A DNA stretch of 64,000 nt from CAIYUC01 sp963682005 (GCA_963682005.1 OY820914.1:558001-622000), one strand, 5' to 3'. Shown: positions 33,610 to 42,748, counted from the stretch's first letter. A program made the numbers and translations. Notes: generated by a model not told the origin, from the letters alone.

Positions 33610-34518
33610 TTATAGGAAGAACAGTGCGACTCCACCCACTGCAATGAGAGCACCAAGGATTTCCCTGAATGTGACTTTTTCTTTAAAAAATATTATGGAA
33701 GGCGGAATGATCAGCACCGGGACGATGGCCATGATCGTGGATGCAATGCCTGTGTTGGTCAGCTGGACAGCCATCAGGGAGAAAGAAACCCCCAGGAAGG
33801 GTCCGAAAAAAGCACCCACAGACAGTTGTGCCATTGCTCTCCCGTTTGACAGCGACGAAAACGTTTTCCGCCATAATCCCATAAAAAAGAAAAGGATGAT
33901 AAACCCTCCGATTCCCGCTAATACCCGGATCTGGGCAGATGCGAACGGATCATAACCGCGCATCCCGTGCTTACTGATCACAAGTCCTGTAGCCTGGCCA
34001 AGCGCCCCGCCCAAACCGAGAAGTATACCCCAGACGGGGTAGCCCAATCTCATTTTATGCAACATTCCAGCTTCTTCTTTGTTTTCCTTTTTCCGGAGGA
34101 GAACCATTGCTACACCAGCCAGGGTCATCGCCATACCTATGATCCCTCTCACGGTCATGGTCTCGCCAAGGATCATCCACGAAATAATGGCCGCAAACAG
34201 GGGGGCAAGAGCCATAAGTAGCAGACTGATCCGTGCACCGATCACCACAAATGCCTGAAACAGGCAAAGGTCGCCGAAGGTAAACCCGATCAAGCCTGAA
34301 AGTATGAGGTATAACCAGGATCGTAAGGAAGCATCAACGGGAAACATGATGCCACGGTAAAACCAGCAAAAAATGCTGAGACAAATAAATCCTACCAGCA
34401 GCCGGAGGAGATTCACGACCATCGATCCGATCTTCTTACTGGCAGCTTCAAAAGCAATTGCTGTGACGGTCCAGAAGATGGCTGTCAGCAATGCGGCGAA
34501 TTCCCCTGCATGTCTCAC
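33610..34518 (-). CDS. DMT superfamily (EamA) transporter
   Basis: 302 residues with about ten membrane segments in two EamA repeats (FAALLTAIFWTVTAIAFEAA; WGILLGLGGALGQATGLVIS), each with the end motif LGETMTVRGIIGMAMTLAGV and KEKVTFREILGALIAVGGVA. Such inner-membrane carriers export or import small metabolites; the substrate cannot be read. It starts 10 nt after the end of the EnvC-like gene on the same strand, so may be in its operon. Confidence 0.88.
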   Translation of the reverse strand: MRHAGEFAALLTAIFWTVTAIAFEAASKKIGSMVVNLLRLLVGFICLSIFCWFYRGIMFPVDASLRSWLYLILSGLIGFTFGDLCLFQAFVVIGARISLLLMALAPLFAAIISWMILGETMTVRGIIGMAMTLAGVAMVLLRKKENKEEAGMLHKMRLGYPVWGILLGLGGALGQATGLVISKHGMRGYDPFASAQIRVLAGIGGFIILFFFMGLWRKTFSSLSNGRAMAQLSVGAFFGPFLGVSFSLMAVQLTNTGIASTIMAIVPVLIIPPSIIFFKEKVTFREILGALIAVGGVALFFL

Positions 34519-34527
34519 CTGATATCG

Positions 34528-35805
34528 TCAATTAGTTCTTGAAAGCCATTCCTGGGGGTTCTGGATGGCTTTGCCCAGCCAGATCTCAAAATGCAACTCT
34601 GTTTTAGAATCATCCGTGTTCGTATGTACGGTCCCGATGATCTGCTTTGTCGACACATCCTGTCCATCCTTTACCAGAACGGTCTCAAGATTTGAATATA
34701 CCGTAAGGTACTCGCCGTGCCTGATGATCACAACATTGTTCAGGTTAGGGAACGACATGACCCGTGAAACCTTTCCCTTGAACACAGCCCTTGCTCCGGC
34801 ACTTTTAACCGTGGAAATATCAATTCCGTTATTCCTGACCTTCACATATTTCAGCACCGGGTGCGCATGCTCGCCAAAAGCACCGGTAACAATGCCCTTT
34901 TCCAGTGGCCATGGGAGCTTACCCCTGTTCGAGGCAAATGAGCTCGACAACTCCCGCTCCACCGGCGTAAGCATGATATCGGTTTTTGTGTTCTCCATTT
35001 TCGTCTTCGGTTCTTTCGCTACCGATTTCTTCGCTCGTGCTGCAGCAGCCTTGATCTCCTCGGCAATCAGCTTTTCAATCTCCTTCTGGAGCTTGTCTGC
35101 GGCCTGCTGCTTCTGTTTTAGGGTAGCCATCAACTGCTTTTCCTTCTGGCTCAGTTCCTTGACCGATTTGTCTTTATCCTGCTTTTCCTGTGTAAGCCTT
35201 GACTTTTCCTGTTCCTTTGTCAGAACAAGAGTCGTTTTGGTTCCTTTCTTATTCTCCAGTTCTCCTTTCTGCCTTGCCAGTTCAGTCTGTAATCCTGTGA
35301 TCAGCTCTGCCTGTTTTCTCCGGTAAGCACTATATTGCTGGTAATACCTCAACCGGTAAAATGCCTGGTTGAAATCTGCTGCTGAGAAAATGAACATCAA
35401 CCTGTTGTATGCATTCATGTTCTTGTACGCATAATAGATCATCCGGGCATATTCATCCTTCATCCTTCGCAACTCATTATCGAGTTTGCTGATATGAATA
35501 TCCTGTACCTCAATATCAGTCTGTATTTCATCTATTTCCTTGTTCACGGTTTCAATCAGACTCTCCCGTTTTTCGATCTGTTTAGTCAGGATATTGATCT
35601 TGTTTAGTGAATTCTGTTTTGTTTTTTTGGTTTGCTCCAGCAATGAGTTCGTATACTTTATCTCATCCTCCAGCTGCTTCTTTGTTTTCTGAAGATTGTC
35701 CTTTGAATTCTGGGCTGTGCTTAGTATGGAGATGATCATCATGAAACAGATGACAACCACAGTATTCAATGAGGGAAGATATTTTCGTATTATAGGATGG
35801 TTCAT
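34528..35805 (-). CDS. EnvC-like murein hydrolase activator (degenerate LytM)
   Basis: 425 residues: signal segment (VVVICFMMIISILSTAQ), long coiled coil (about 30-270, KTKKQLEDEIKYTNSLLEQT and the rest), then a C-terminal LytM/M23 domain (GAFGEHAHPVLKYVKVRNNG, VVIIRHGEYLTVYSNLETVL, TELHFEIWLG). The catalytic first His of active M23 enzymes (HxGxD) is replaced by Asn (NNGIDIS) and the HxH motif is altered, as in EnvC, so it probably activates a separate amidase during cell separation rather than cutting peptidoglycan. It sits in a block with DUF4292, TPR, dut and a flippase that is common in Bacteroidota. Confidence 0.87.
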   Translation of the reverse strand: MNHPIIRKYLPSLNTVVVICFMMIISILSTAQNSKDNLQKTKKQLEDEIKYTNSLLEQTKKTKQNSLNKINILTKQIEKRESLIETVNKEIDEIQTDIEVQDIHISKLDNELRRMKDEYARMIYYAYKNMNAYNRLMFIFSAADFNQAFYRLRYYQQYSAYRRKQAELITGLQTELARQKGELENKKGTKTTLVLTKEQEKSRLTQEKQDKDKSVKELSQKEKQLMATLKQKQQAADKLQKEIEKLIAEEIKAAAARAKKSVAKEPKTKMENTKTDIMLTPVERELSSSFASNRGKLPWPLEKGIVTGAFGEHAHPVLKYVKVRNNGIDISTVKSAGARAVFKGKVSRVMSFPNLNNVVIIRHGEYLTVYSNLETVLVKDGQDVSTKQIIGTVHTNTDDSKTELHFEIWLGKAIQNPQEWLSRTN

Positions 35806-35825
35806 GACCGGGTCAGTTTCGGTAG

Positions 35826-36713
35826 TTATTTTACACTCCTGTATCCGGAAGGGATCTTAAACGGAAAAACCTGTGGGATATCAAGAATGATCTTGGAAAA
35901 ATCTACTGATACACGGATATCATGATCCGCTGAAAGGTCAAATGCTAATTTATGCGGGAACAACTGTCCTGAAACTTCATCGAAATTTTCATATTTAGCC
36001 TCTAATTTCATATTCGGTTTTTGGATCTCCCTTACGTTCGCCTGTGTGATCTTGTAATTCACAGGATCGATCCAGATGTTCTGGATCAGGACCCTGGGGT
36101 TTTCCTGGCTGTTCCTGACAAACTTCTTCAGTTTTCTCCGGTCGGCCGTTGTCAGCTTATATGCGTTGTTATCAATGGAAGCCCTGAAAGAGCTGTTCTC
36201 ATAAACTGAGAGATCATTCCCGATCAGGAATGACTGAAGGATGTCAAAATCGATGTTGGAATGAAGAAAATTGTTTACATAGCTGTAGTCACCGATGAAA
36301 TACGTATTGTTCATCCTGTTGATGAACTTAACCGAATCCTGTGAAATAATGATCCTGAAAACCTCGATCCCGAGCATGGGTGAAAAAGAAAGCCAGATCA
36401 GGCTGTCGCGGCGGATCCTCAACTGGCCGTTAAAAGAGGTTGTCTGTCCTTCGTTTTCATATTCGGCAGAAAATTTCCCTGTCAGCCATTCGAACCGCAG
36501 TTCATGTTCTTTCAGCTTCGCGATCAGGAAGTCATCTCCTTCCTCCCTGATGGGGGCTTTCATGATCTTCCGCTGGGGACTGCAGGCAGCCAGACCGGCC
36601 AATAACGAGACCACGATCAAAGTATACCTGAGGAAACGGGTCAGGCCTGAATATGAAACAGGGAAAGTGGATACAGTACTCAAATTTATGACAGGCCTCA
36701 ACGTATTATTCAT
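35826..36713 (-). CDS. DUF4292 lipoprotein
   Basis: 295 residues. A lipoprotein signal lies behind a longer N-terminal stretch (LIVVSLLAGLAACSPQRKI, Cys44), so translation might start at an internal codon closer to it. The rest is a DUF4292 domain, LolB-like in shape (FEWLTGKFSAEYENEGQTTS, LRIRRDSLIWLSFSPMLGIE, SFLIGNDLSVYENSS, PHKLAFDLSADHDIRVSVDF), suggesting a periplasmic lipid or lipoprotein-handling role that is not proven. It overlaps the end of the TPR gene by 8 nt, which supports translational coupling. Confidence 0.82.
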   Translation of the reverse strand: MNNTLRPVINLSTVSTFPVSYSGLTRFLRYTLIVVSLLAGLAACSPQRKIMKAPIREEGDDFLIAKLKEHELRFEWLTGKFSAEYENEGQTTSFNGQLRIRRDSLIWLSFSPMLGIEVFRIIISQDSVKFINRMNNTYFIGDYSYVNNFLHSNIDFDILQSFLIGNDLSVYENSSFRASIDNNAYKLTTADRRKLKKFVRNSQENPRVLIQNIWIDPVNYKITQANVREIQKPNMKLEAKYENFDEVSGQLFPHKLAFDLSADHDIRVSVDFSKIILDIPQVFPFKIPSGYRSVK

Positions 36714-38457
36714 AAAGCTTTTTATCCGTGATTTTTTTCTCCAGCAACTCCGAACCCGGTCCCTTGGACTTTGCTTTATTCCAGTATTCCAATGCTTTTC
36801 CGGTATCTCCCAGCCTGAACATCACATCACCGTAATGCTCCAGGACTTCCGCACTGACTCCGTCCTTGTCTTCAAGCGCTTTTGTGATCCATGTTTTGGC
36901 ATCCTCGTATTTTCCGAGTTTGAATAAAACCCATCCATAGGTATCCTGGAATGAAGAATTGCCGGGCTCGAGTGTCACCGCTTTCTTTGCCATCTCCTCC
37001 GCCCTTGAGAGATCCTTGCCCCGGATGCTCAGGTAATAACTGAAATTGTTCAGGACATAAGCATTGTCTCCTTTGAACTTCAGGGATTTCTCATAAGCTT
37101 TATCCGATTCTTCAGGATTTTTCAAGGCATGATACGTATCACCCAGGTACATGAAAAACTGGGAGGAGAGCTCATCGTTGTCCACAACAAGCCTGAGGCC
37201 GCGATTGAGATCTTTAATAGCCGAATCAAACTTTTTCTGCTGGTAGAATCCCATGCCGGAAAAAAGGTATGGGATGGGCTGTTCCGGGAATAGCTCCTGT
37301 GCCTTTTTGCAGTATTCCACCAGGTGATCATATTTCTCAAGCTGCAGATCGAGCCGAAGCACCTGTTCCCATACTACATATTTGCTGCTGTCGAGGGTCA
37401 GGACCCGCAAAAATTCGTCGCGGGCTTCCGGGTATTTCTTATCCTGCAGCAAAAGATCCCCATAGATAGAATGGGATTTGGGATCATTCGGATGTGTTTC
37501 GATCAGGATCTTCGACAGGGTGAGCGCCTGGTCGCGGAGATCGGAATAGAGTTGGTTTACCGTATAGAACGACAGAAGGATATTGACCTTGGTATCAACA
37601 TCGAGATTGGGATTCGCAAACCCCAGTTTAAGTTCTTCGAACGCTTTTTCCTTGTTCCCGGATTTCCGGTAATAATCGGCAAGTGACATATGGATATAAG
37701 GGTTGCCCGGATCGATCTTGTCGATCTTTTCGTAGATTGCGCCCCCCTTTTCAGGCATATCATTCGACATGAAGAACTCGGCCAGGATCGACAGGTATTT
37801 TGTATTCTGGGGATCGGAAGCTACCAGCCGTTCGATTTCCATCTGTGCTCTTTTCAGATCATTCAGGTGAAGGAAGATCTTTTCTTTCTGAACACTGATA
37901 TCCTCGGATATTCCTGCCTTATTCTCAATCTTATCGTAAATCGAAACAGCTTCCATATACCGTTCTGCCATCAGGTAAAGTGCAGCAAGTTGGTAGTAGT
38001 AGTCAAGGTCATCAGGATGCTCCCTGACGATCTTCTCATAGATAGAAATCGCATCTTTATAATTGCCTGTCTGCTGGTAGATCTCCGAAAGGAATAACCT
38101 GTACCAAAGGTTGGATGGATCAAGTGCAACGGCTTTCTCGGTCAGTTTTATAGCCTGGCTGAAATCCTTATTATCCGCAACGATCCTTGCCAATTCAAAA
38201 TAGGCCACCGGGTCGAGCGGATATTTTTCAATGTACTCCCTGTAGGTATCTTCCGCCTTCTTTTTATTCTCGATGATCTCGTATTTCTTGGCTTCGATAA
38301 GGGTAGAAACATTTCCGTAGGGCTGCTGCTTTTTTGCTGAATCCGCCGAAACCGCCTGCCGTTTCTTCTTACCTGGGGATCCATTCGCATGGGTTTCCGG
38401 CGAAAGAAAGAAACATCCGATCAATCCAACCAGAACCAAATAAATATTTATTTTCAT
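36706..38457 (-). CDS. TPR repeat lipoprotein-like/periplasmic protein
   Basis: About 583 residues from the ATG at 38455-38457 (MKINIYLVLVGLIGCFFLSP); the open frame continues upstream into a heptamer array, so earlier starts are unlikely. At least ten tetratricopeptide repeats follow (DPVAYFELARIVADNKDFSQ, PSNLWYRLFLSEIYQQTGNY, DDLDYYYQLAALYLMAERYM, ...), ending near SAEVLEHYGDVMFRLGDTGK. It is probably a periplasmic scaffold for envelope assembly. It couples to DUF4292 by an 8-nt overlap. Confidence 0.85.
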   Translation of the reverse strand: MKINIYLVLVGLIGCFFLSPETHANGSPGKKKRQAVSADSAKKQQPYGNVSTLIEAKKYEIIENKKKAEDTYREYIEKYPLDPVAYFELARIVADNKDFSQAIKLTEKAVALDPSNLWYRLFLSEIYQQTGNYKDAISIYEKIVREHPDDLDYYYQLAALYLMAERYMEAVSIYDKIENKAGISEDISVQKEKIFLHLNDLKRAQMEIERLVASDPQNTKYLSILAEFFMSNDMPEKGGAIYEKIDKIDPGNPYIHMSLADYYRKSGNKEKAFEELKLGFANPNLDVDTKVNILLSFYTVNQLYSDLRDQALTLSKILIETHPNDPKSHSIYGDLLLQDKKYPEARDEFLRVLTLDSSKYVVWEQVLRLDLQLEKYDHLVEYCKKAQELFPEQPIPYLFSGMGFYQQKKFDSAIKDLNRGLRLVVDNDELSSQFFMYLGDTYHALKNPEESDKAYEKSLKFKGDNAYVLNNFSYYLSIRGKDLSRAEEMAKKAVTLEPGNSSFQDTYGWVLFKLGKYEDAKTWITKALEDKDGVSAEVLEHYGDVMFRLGDTGKALEYWNKAKSKGPGSELLEKKITDKKLYE

Positions 38458-38483
38458 CCTCACTCTCATTACTACCCAAATTC

Positions 38484-38546
38484 TTAATTTTTCACTTTCA
38501 CTCTTCACTCTTCACTCTTCACTCTTCACTCTTCACTCTTCACTCA
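38484..38546. repeat. Heptamer array TCACTCT
   Basis: TTCACTT followed by six perfect TCACTCT units and TCACTCA lies between dut and the TPR gene; its end overlaps the dut TGA. It is translated as a false N-terminal extension of the TPR frame. Confidence 0.88.
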
Positions 38547-38978
38547 TTTCGTCCCCGTGTGACCGAAACCGCCTGATCCCCTGTCCGTTTCAACAAGAAC
38601 CTCTACCAGCTCCCATTCTGCTTTTTCATGAGCAGAAATGATCATTTGAGCGATCCTGTCGCCATTCCGGATGACAGCATCTTCAATTGAAAGATTGATC
38701 AGGATCACTTTTACTTCACCCCGGTAATCTGCGTCGATCGTCCCCGGGGCATTCAGAACCGTGATCCCTTTCTTGTGTGCAAGCCCGCTGCGGGGCCTTA
38801 TTTGGGCTTCATATCCAGCCGGAAGCTCAATCAACAACCCTGTTGGCACCAGGCAACGCTCAAGTTGCTTTAAAATAATATCCTCTGAAAGATTGGCACG
38901 GAGGTCCATGCCGGCGGATGCTATGGTTTCATAAGCGGGCAAAGGATGTTCCGAATGGTTTACAATCCTGACTTTCAT
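38544..38978 (-). CDS. dut: dUTP diphosphatase
   Basis: Hydrolyses dUTP to dUMP and PPi, preventing uracil incorporation. 144 residues, the usual length of the trimeric enzyme. All five motifs are visible: I (AGMDLRANL), II (RPRSGLAHKKG), III (GTIDADYRGEVKV), IV (GDRIAQMII) and V (DRGSGGFGHTGTK). The stop codon abuts a heptamer array. Same-strand neighbours are the flippase upstream and the TPR gene downstream. Confidence 0.95.
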   Translation of the reverse strand: MKVRIVNHSEHPLPAYETIASAGMDLRANLSEDIILKQLERCLVPTGLLIELPAGYEAQIRPRSGLAHKKGITVLNAPGTIDADYRGEVKVILINLSIEDAVIRNGDRIAQMIISAHEKAEWELVEVLVETDRGSGGFGHTGTK

Positions 38979-39016
38979 GAATTTAATTTAAATGCAAAAT
39001 TAATAAAAATTATGGT

Positions 39017-40513
39017 TTATAAAGCCTTTGCAAGGCGCGGTTTCTCGATTACAAAGACGATGGCAAGATAGAATAACAGCATAAGGACATGAATTATTAT
39101 CCTGACGGTAGCTTGTTCAATCCTGACGAATGTGCTGGCATAATAAAGGATTACCGCAAATCCCAGGTATCCGCCTGCTTTTTTTAGATCGTAACTGATG
39201 GGGAAATACCGTTGCCCGAACAGGTAGGAAAGCACCATCATCGATCCGTAACAGATGAATGTGGCCCAGGCTGATCCAAGGTATCCGTGCACCAGGCTGT
39301 CGGGTCCCAGGGGGATCCACCAGAAGTTAAGCACCAGCGTGATCACCGCTCCGATAACCGATAACCACGCACCCCAAAGGGTCTTCGATGTTAGCTTATA
39401 CCAGATTGAAAGGTTGTAATACACACCTAAAAAAAGGTTTGCAAGCAGCAGGATTGGAATTACATTCCGGCCTTCCCTGAACTTCGGACCGATCAGGTAA
39501 ATAAACACATCATCAAGAAAAAGCATGGTGACAAGGAAAATCACCGACACGATGATGATGAAATAGTCCATGATCCTTGCATAGATTATTTTCGAATTCT
39601 TTTCCTTCGCCTGTGAAAAGAAAAAAGGCTCTGCTGCAAACCTGTAAGCCTGGATGAACAGGGTCATCAGGATGGAAATCTTGTAACAGGCACTGTATAT
39701 TCCTACCTGGGCTTCTGAAATATTGTGGGGTAAAAGATACCGGAGCAGGAGACGGTCGAATGTTTCGTTCACAATCCCCGCCATCCCTGCAAAAAGCAGC
39801 GGCCATGCATACCGGAACATCCTCTTCCAGAGCTCGGGACGAAGTTCCCATCGTATCGATGTGAATTGAGGAACAAGCAGAAGCAATGTGATCAGGCTTC
39901 CGGCAAGGTTTGCAATAAAAACGTATTCTATTCCCCAGTCGGAGCGATATACGATATGAACCAATTGCGCAATGGCGCCATCGGGAAAAACCTTTAAAAG
40001 AAATGGACAGAGGAAAAGGAAAAACAAGGTCAGGATGACATTTGTCATGATATTGATCATCTTGATGGCTGCAAAGCGGAATGCCTTGTGCTGCACCCGC
40101 AGACGCGCAAAAGGGATGGCGGAAAGGGCATCCATTCCAAGGATCCATGCGAACCATACAACATATTCAGGGTGCATGGGGTATTCGATCCAAACAGCGA
40201 GTTTTCCTGAGAATGCATTGGCAATCGCAATGAATGCCGCGGAGGAAATGAGGAGCGAAAGCAAAGCCGTGCTAAATACCCTGTCTTTATTCACTTCTGC
40301 TTCACTGAACCGAAAAAAAGCTGTCTCCATCCCGTAGGTAAGGATTACCATCAGGAAGGAAGCATAGGAGTAAAAAACGCTGATCACCCCATATTCGCCC
40401 TGTGTAAATATCCTTGTAAGAAAGATGACCAGCAAATATTGGAGGAACCGCCCGAGAATCGTCGGGACCCCGTAAATCGCCGTCTGGCCCGCAAGTCGTT
40501 TGAGGGGATTCAT
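39017..40513 (-). CDS. Polysaccharide/lipid-linked oligosaccharide flippase (MATE-like, Wzx type)
   Basis: 498 residues from ATG 40511-40513 (MNPLKRLAGQTAIYGVPTIL), the standard start for this family; the open frame runs on for 146 codons, but that region is a 9-nt repeat and overlaps the RNase H gene on the other strand. Twelve to fourteen membrane segments are evident (SVFYSYASFLMVILTYGMET, FALLLSLLISS-type, ILLLANLFLGVYYNLSIWYK). Probably moves a lipid-linked saccharide across the inner membrane. The substrate is not predictable. Confidence 0.88.
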   Translation of the reverse strand: MNPLKRLAGQTAIYGVPTILGRFLQYLLVIFLTRIFTQGEYGVISVFYSYASFLMVILTYGMETAFFRFSEAEVNKDRVFSTALLSLLISSAAFIAIANAFSGKLAVWIEYPMHPEYVVWFAWILGMDALSAIPFARLRVQHKAFRFAAIKMINIMTNVILTLFFLFLCPFLLKVFPDGAIAQLVHIVYRSDWGIEYVFIANLAGSLITLLLLVPQFTSIRWELRPELWKRMFRYAWPLLFAGMAGIVNETFDRLLLRYLLPHNISEAQVGIYSACYKISILMTLFIQAYRFAAEPFFFSQAKEKNSKIIYARIMDYFIIIVSVIFLVTMLFLDDVFIYLIGPKFREGRNVIPILLLANLFLGVYYNLSIWYKLTSKTLWGAWLSVIGAVITLVLNFWWIPLGPDSLVHGYLGSAWATFICYGSMMVLSYLFGQRYFPISYDLKKAGGYLGFAVILYYASTFVRIEQATVRIIIHVLMLLFYLAIVFVIEKPRLAKAL

Positions 40514-40532
40514 AGGATGGCAAAGGTAAAGA

Positions 40533-40568
40533 AATTGACCTAATTGATCTAATTGATCTAATTGACAT
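40533..40568. repeat. 9-nt tandem repeat AATTGATCT x4
   Basis: Four units AATTGACCT, AATTGATCT, AATTGATCT, AATTGACAT lie between the divergent flippase and RNase H genes. The period is 9, unlike the heptamers elsewhere. Confidence 0.8.
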
Positions 40569-40611
40569 GATGATCTGATTTTCCTCTTACTTTTGCACTT
40601 TATCCAACGAA

Positions 40612-41244
40612 ATGCCCAAGAATAAGTTTTATGTCGTCTGGAACGGCCGGAAGAATGGGATTTTCGAAAGCTGGGATGAATGCCGCAGGCAGGTTGAAGG
40701 TTTCGAAGGAGCGAAATATAAAGGTTTTCCGACCAAAGATCTCGCAGTAGCTGCCCTGCATGCGAATTTCGAAACATACATCCGGAAAGACCTGAATATC
40801 CCAAAAAAGATCGTTTGCTCCGATCCCCGGATCGGGGAGCCAATCCAGGACAGCATTTGTGTTGATGCCGCATGTAAAGGAAATCCCGGGATCCTCGAAT
40901 ACCGGGGCGTTGACACAAAAAGTGGCGCCACCCTCTTTCACCAGGGGCCATTCCCGGAGGGGACTGTCAACATCGGTGAATTCCTTGCCATCGTGCATGC
41001 GCTGGCCTACCTGAAACAGCGTGATTCCGACTGGCCGATATACTCTGATTCACTCACAGCAAGGACCTGGGTGAAAAATAAAAAAATTAAAACAAACCTT
41101 GACCGGTCACCAAAAAATGAAAGGCTTTTTGACCTGGTCGACCGCGCCCTGAACTGGCTGCAAGAAAACAACTGGAAGAACAGGATCCTCAAATGGGAAA
41201 CATCATACTGGGGTGAAATCCCGGCGGATTTTGGAAGGAAATAG
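40612..41244 (+). CDS. rnhA: Ribonuclease HI with N-terminal viroplasmin domain
   Basis: Cleaves the RNA strand of RNA:DNA hybrids. 210 residues: an N-terminal viroplasmin/hybrid-binding domain (KFYVVWNGRKNGIFESWDEC, KYKGFPTKDLAVAAL) then an RNase HI domain. The acidic residues are Asp85 (CVDAACKGNPG), Glu123 (NIGEFLAIVHAL), Asp146 (IYSDSLTA) and probably Asp206 at the C terminus. This fused form is common in Bacteroidota. Divergent from the flippase gene. Confidence 0.93.
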   Translation: MPKNKFYVVWNGRKNGIFESWDECRRQVEGFEGAKYKGFPTKDLAVAALHANFETYIRKDLNIPKKIVCSDPRIGEPIQDSICVDAACKGNPGILEYRGVDTKSGATLFHQGPFPEGTVNIGEFLAIVHALAYLKQRDSDWPIYSDSLTARTWVKNKKIKTNLDRSPKNERLFDLVDRALNWLQENNWKNRILKWETSYWGEIPADFGRK

Positions 41245-41279
41245 AAGAAGGAAAACTCTATTTTTCCTAAATAAACCAG

Positions 41280-41354
41280 CGTCATTCCCGCGAAAGCGGG
41301 AAGCCTCTGACACTTCATTACACGGTGACCTTGTGACCCTGTGACCTTTTCACC
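41280..41354. repeat. CCCGCGAAAGCGGG hairpin and 8-nt repeats
   Basis: 41280-41302 is a CGTCATTCCCGCGAAAGCGGGAA hairpin core of the family found at 46316, 63023 and 63123. It is followed at 41323-41354 by 8-nt units CGGTGACC, TTGTGACC, CTGTGACC, TTTTCACC, the last touching the stop of the membrane-protein gene. The site lies between convergent genes. Confidence 0.75.
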
Positions 41355-42679
41355 TAATTCGGCAGATAATAGAACCCCGAATTAAACCCAAGCCTGAAAA
41401 TGACCATCAATCCCAAGAGGATGACAAGGTAGATCCAGTTGATCCTGCGGCCTTCCCGCTTGGTAGACCGTTCAATGTTGGGTGCTACTTTATAGTTCAC
41501 GAACATCCCGGCCATGGTAAATATCAGGCACATGTTTATGATCGTATCGTAGATCACAATATTCTCATGCTGGGGAACGACTTTGGGAAATTTGATAATG
41601 AAAAGCAGTAATGTTCCCAGAACCCATGGAGCAACACCTGCGAAAAGCAGGTAAAAGATCCGGTTTGATTCGTTTGTCCAGAAGAACGACCCCGATGCTT
41701 CAAGGAAGTACTGGGTGAATACATACCCCAGTAATCCCAGCCCGAAAAGGCACAGCATGGCAAAGGCAAATTTAATCACCGTCGGCAGGAACATCCATGC
41801 TATGACATAGCCAAAACCCTGCTGTGTGACCATCCCCCCTACGAAGGCTCCGAGGAAGAAATTCACTGAATGGAATCCAAGCCACAGGAAAAACAGCTTT
41901 TTCAAACCTGCCGTCGTCTCTTTCCTCACATAATAGAGAAGGTAGATCGATCCCATGATCGCAGAGATCAGCGGGCCGGCAAATGTGATGATAATGATAT
42001 TCAGGCTTGTCCATTTATCCGAATAATTCCCGATCGGGAAAAAGACTTCATAGTAAAGTAAAATCGAATTTATCCCGTACCTGGAGGCGGCAAACATCAC
42101 GGCCATCTGGTATGTCAGGTAAACAATAATGTAAGAAAGGACAAACAGAATAAATGAATTGATGCTGAAGAAAGCAAGCCGCAATTGCTGTCTTTTGAGC
42201 TCCTGTTTTTCCTTATCGATCCCTTCTGTACTGTAATAGCCGTATTCGCGCGATTTTGCTTCAAATAGTTTCTTAAAGAATTTGACAAAGGCAAATTGGG
42301 TCCTCTGTTCTTTTCGCTGCCGGCGACGCATGTCTCTCATGAACCTGCGCTTGTTCTTCATCTCCCGTCTCATTTCCATCCTGTCGGCAAGGCGTTCAAG
42401 CCGCCTCGAAAAATAAGACCTGATCTTGTTCCGGCGCTTCCGCTTTTTTCGCCTCGGTTCAGAACTTGTATAGTCAAGAAATGGCTTTTCCTGGATTCTT
42501 ATGGTTGTTGAATCCCCACTTCCGATCTCCGGAGTGTATTCATCTTCATCAAAATAATGGTGACGCTTTTTAAAAAAGATCCTGCGGAACCGTCTGATGA
42601 AATTCAGGAAAAAAATTTCAATCAGGGTCTTTCCCTCATATAAAGCACGTTTCCTCGTAACTCGTCGTCGATGAGCCAT
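41354..42679 (-). CDS. Multi-pass membrane protein with basic N-terminal region, unknown function
   Basis: Not recognised. 441 residues. The first ~165 residues are very basic and partly coiled (RRKKRKRRNKIRSYFSRRL, MRREMKNKRRFMRDMRRRQR), likely cytoplasmic. Then come about eight hydrophobic segments (FFSINSFILFVLSYIIVYLT, IIIITFAGPLISAIMGSIYL, FHSVNFFLGAFVGGMVTQQG, LGLLGYVFTQYF, VILLGLMVIFRLG). The GxHSxNxFxGAFVGG region is reminiscent of membrane-protease-like cores but no metal motif is present. It follows YraN and LD-carboxypeptidase on the same strand, hinting at envelope function. Confidence 0.7.
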   Translation of the reverse strand: MAHRRRVTRKRALYEGKTLIEIFFLNFIRRFRRIFFKKRHHYFDEDEYTPEIGSGDSTTIRIQEKPFLDYTSSEPRRKKRKRRNKIRSYFSRRLERLADRMEMRREMKNKRRFMRDMRRRQRKEQRTQFAFVKFFKKLFEAKSREYGYYSTEGIDKEKQELKRQQLRLAFFSINSFILFVLSYIIVYLTYQMAVMFAASRYGINSILLYYEVFFPIGNYSDKWTSLNIIIITFAGPLISAIMGSIYLLYYVRKETTAGLKKLFFLWLGFHSVNFFLGAFVGGMVTQQGFGYVIAWMFLPTVIKFAFAMLCLFGLGLLGYVFTQYFLEASGSFFWTNESNRIFYLLFAGVAPWVLGTLLLFIIKFPKVVPQHENIVIYDTIINMCLIFTMAGMFVNYKVAPNIERSTKREGRRINWIYLVILLGLMVIFRLGFNSGFYYLPN

Positions 42680-42748
42680 AGTTAGTTTTTAATCCGGTGT
42701 GCAAATTAATCAAATTTCCTTAAATATGCCATGACGGAATTTTGAACC

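Noticed and set aside
36706..38508. TPR protein starting at MKSESEK
   Set aside because: The first residues come from the heptamer array; the ATG at 38457 gives a proper signal segment.
39017..40951. Long open frame extending the flippase by 146 codons upstream
   Set aside because: The extension is read through a 9-nt repeat and overlaps the opposite-strand RNase H gene; the family's usual start MNPLKRLAGQT at 40513 is clear.
41323..41354. CRP-type operator from GTGACC repeats
   Set aside because: Units are 8-nt direct repeats at a gene end, not palindromes at a promoter.
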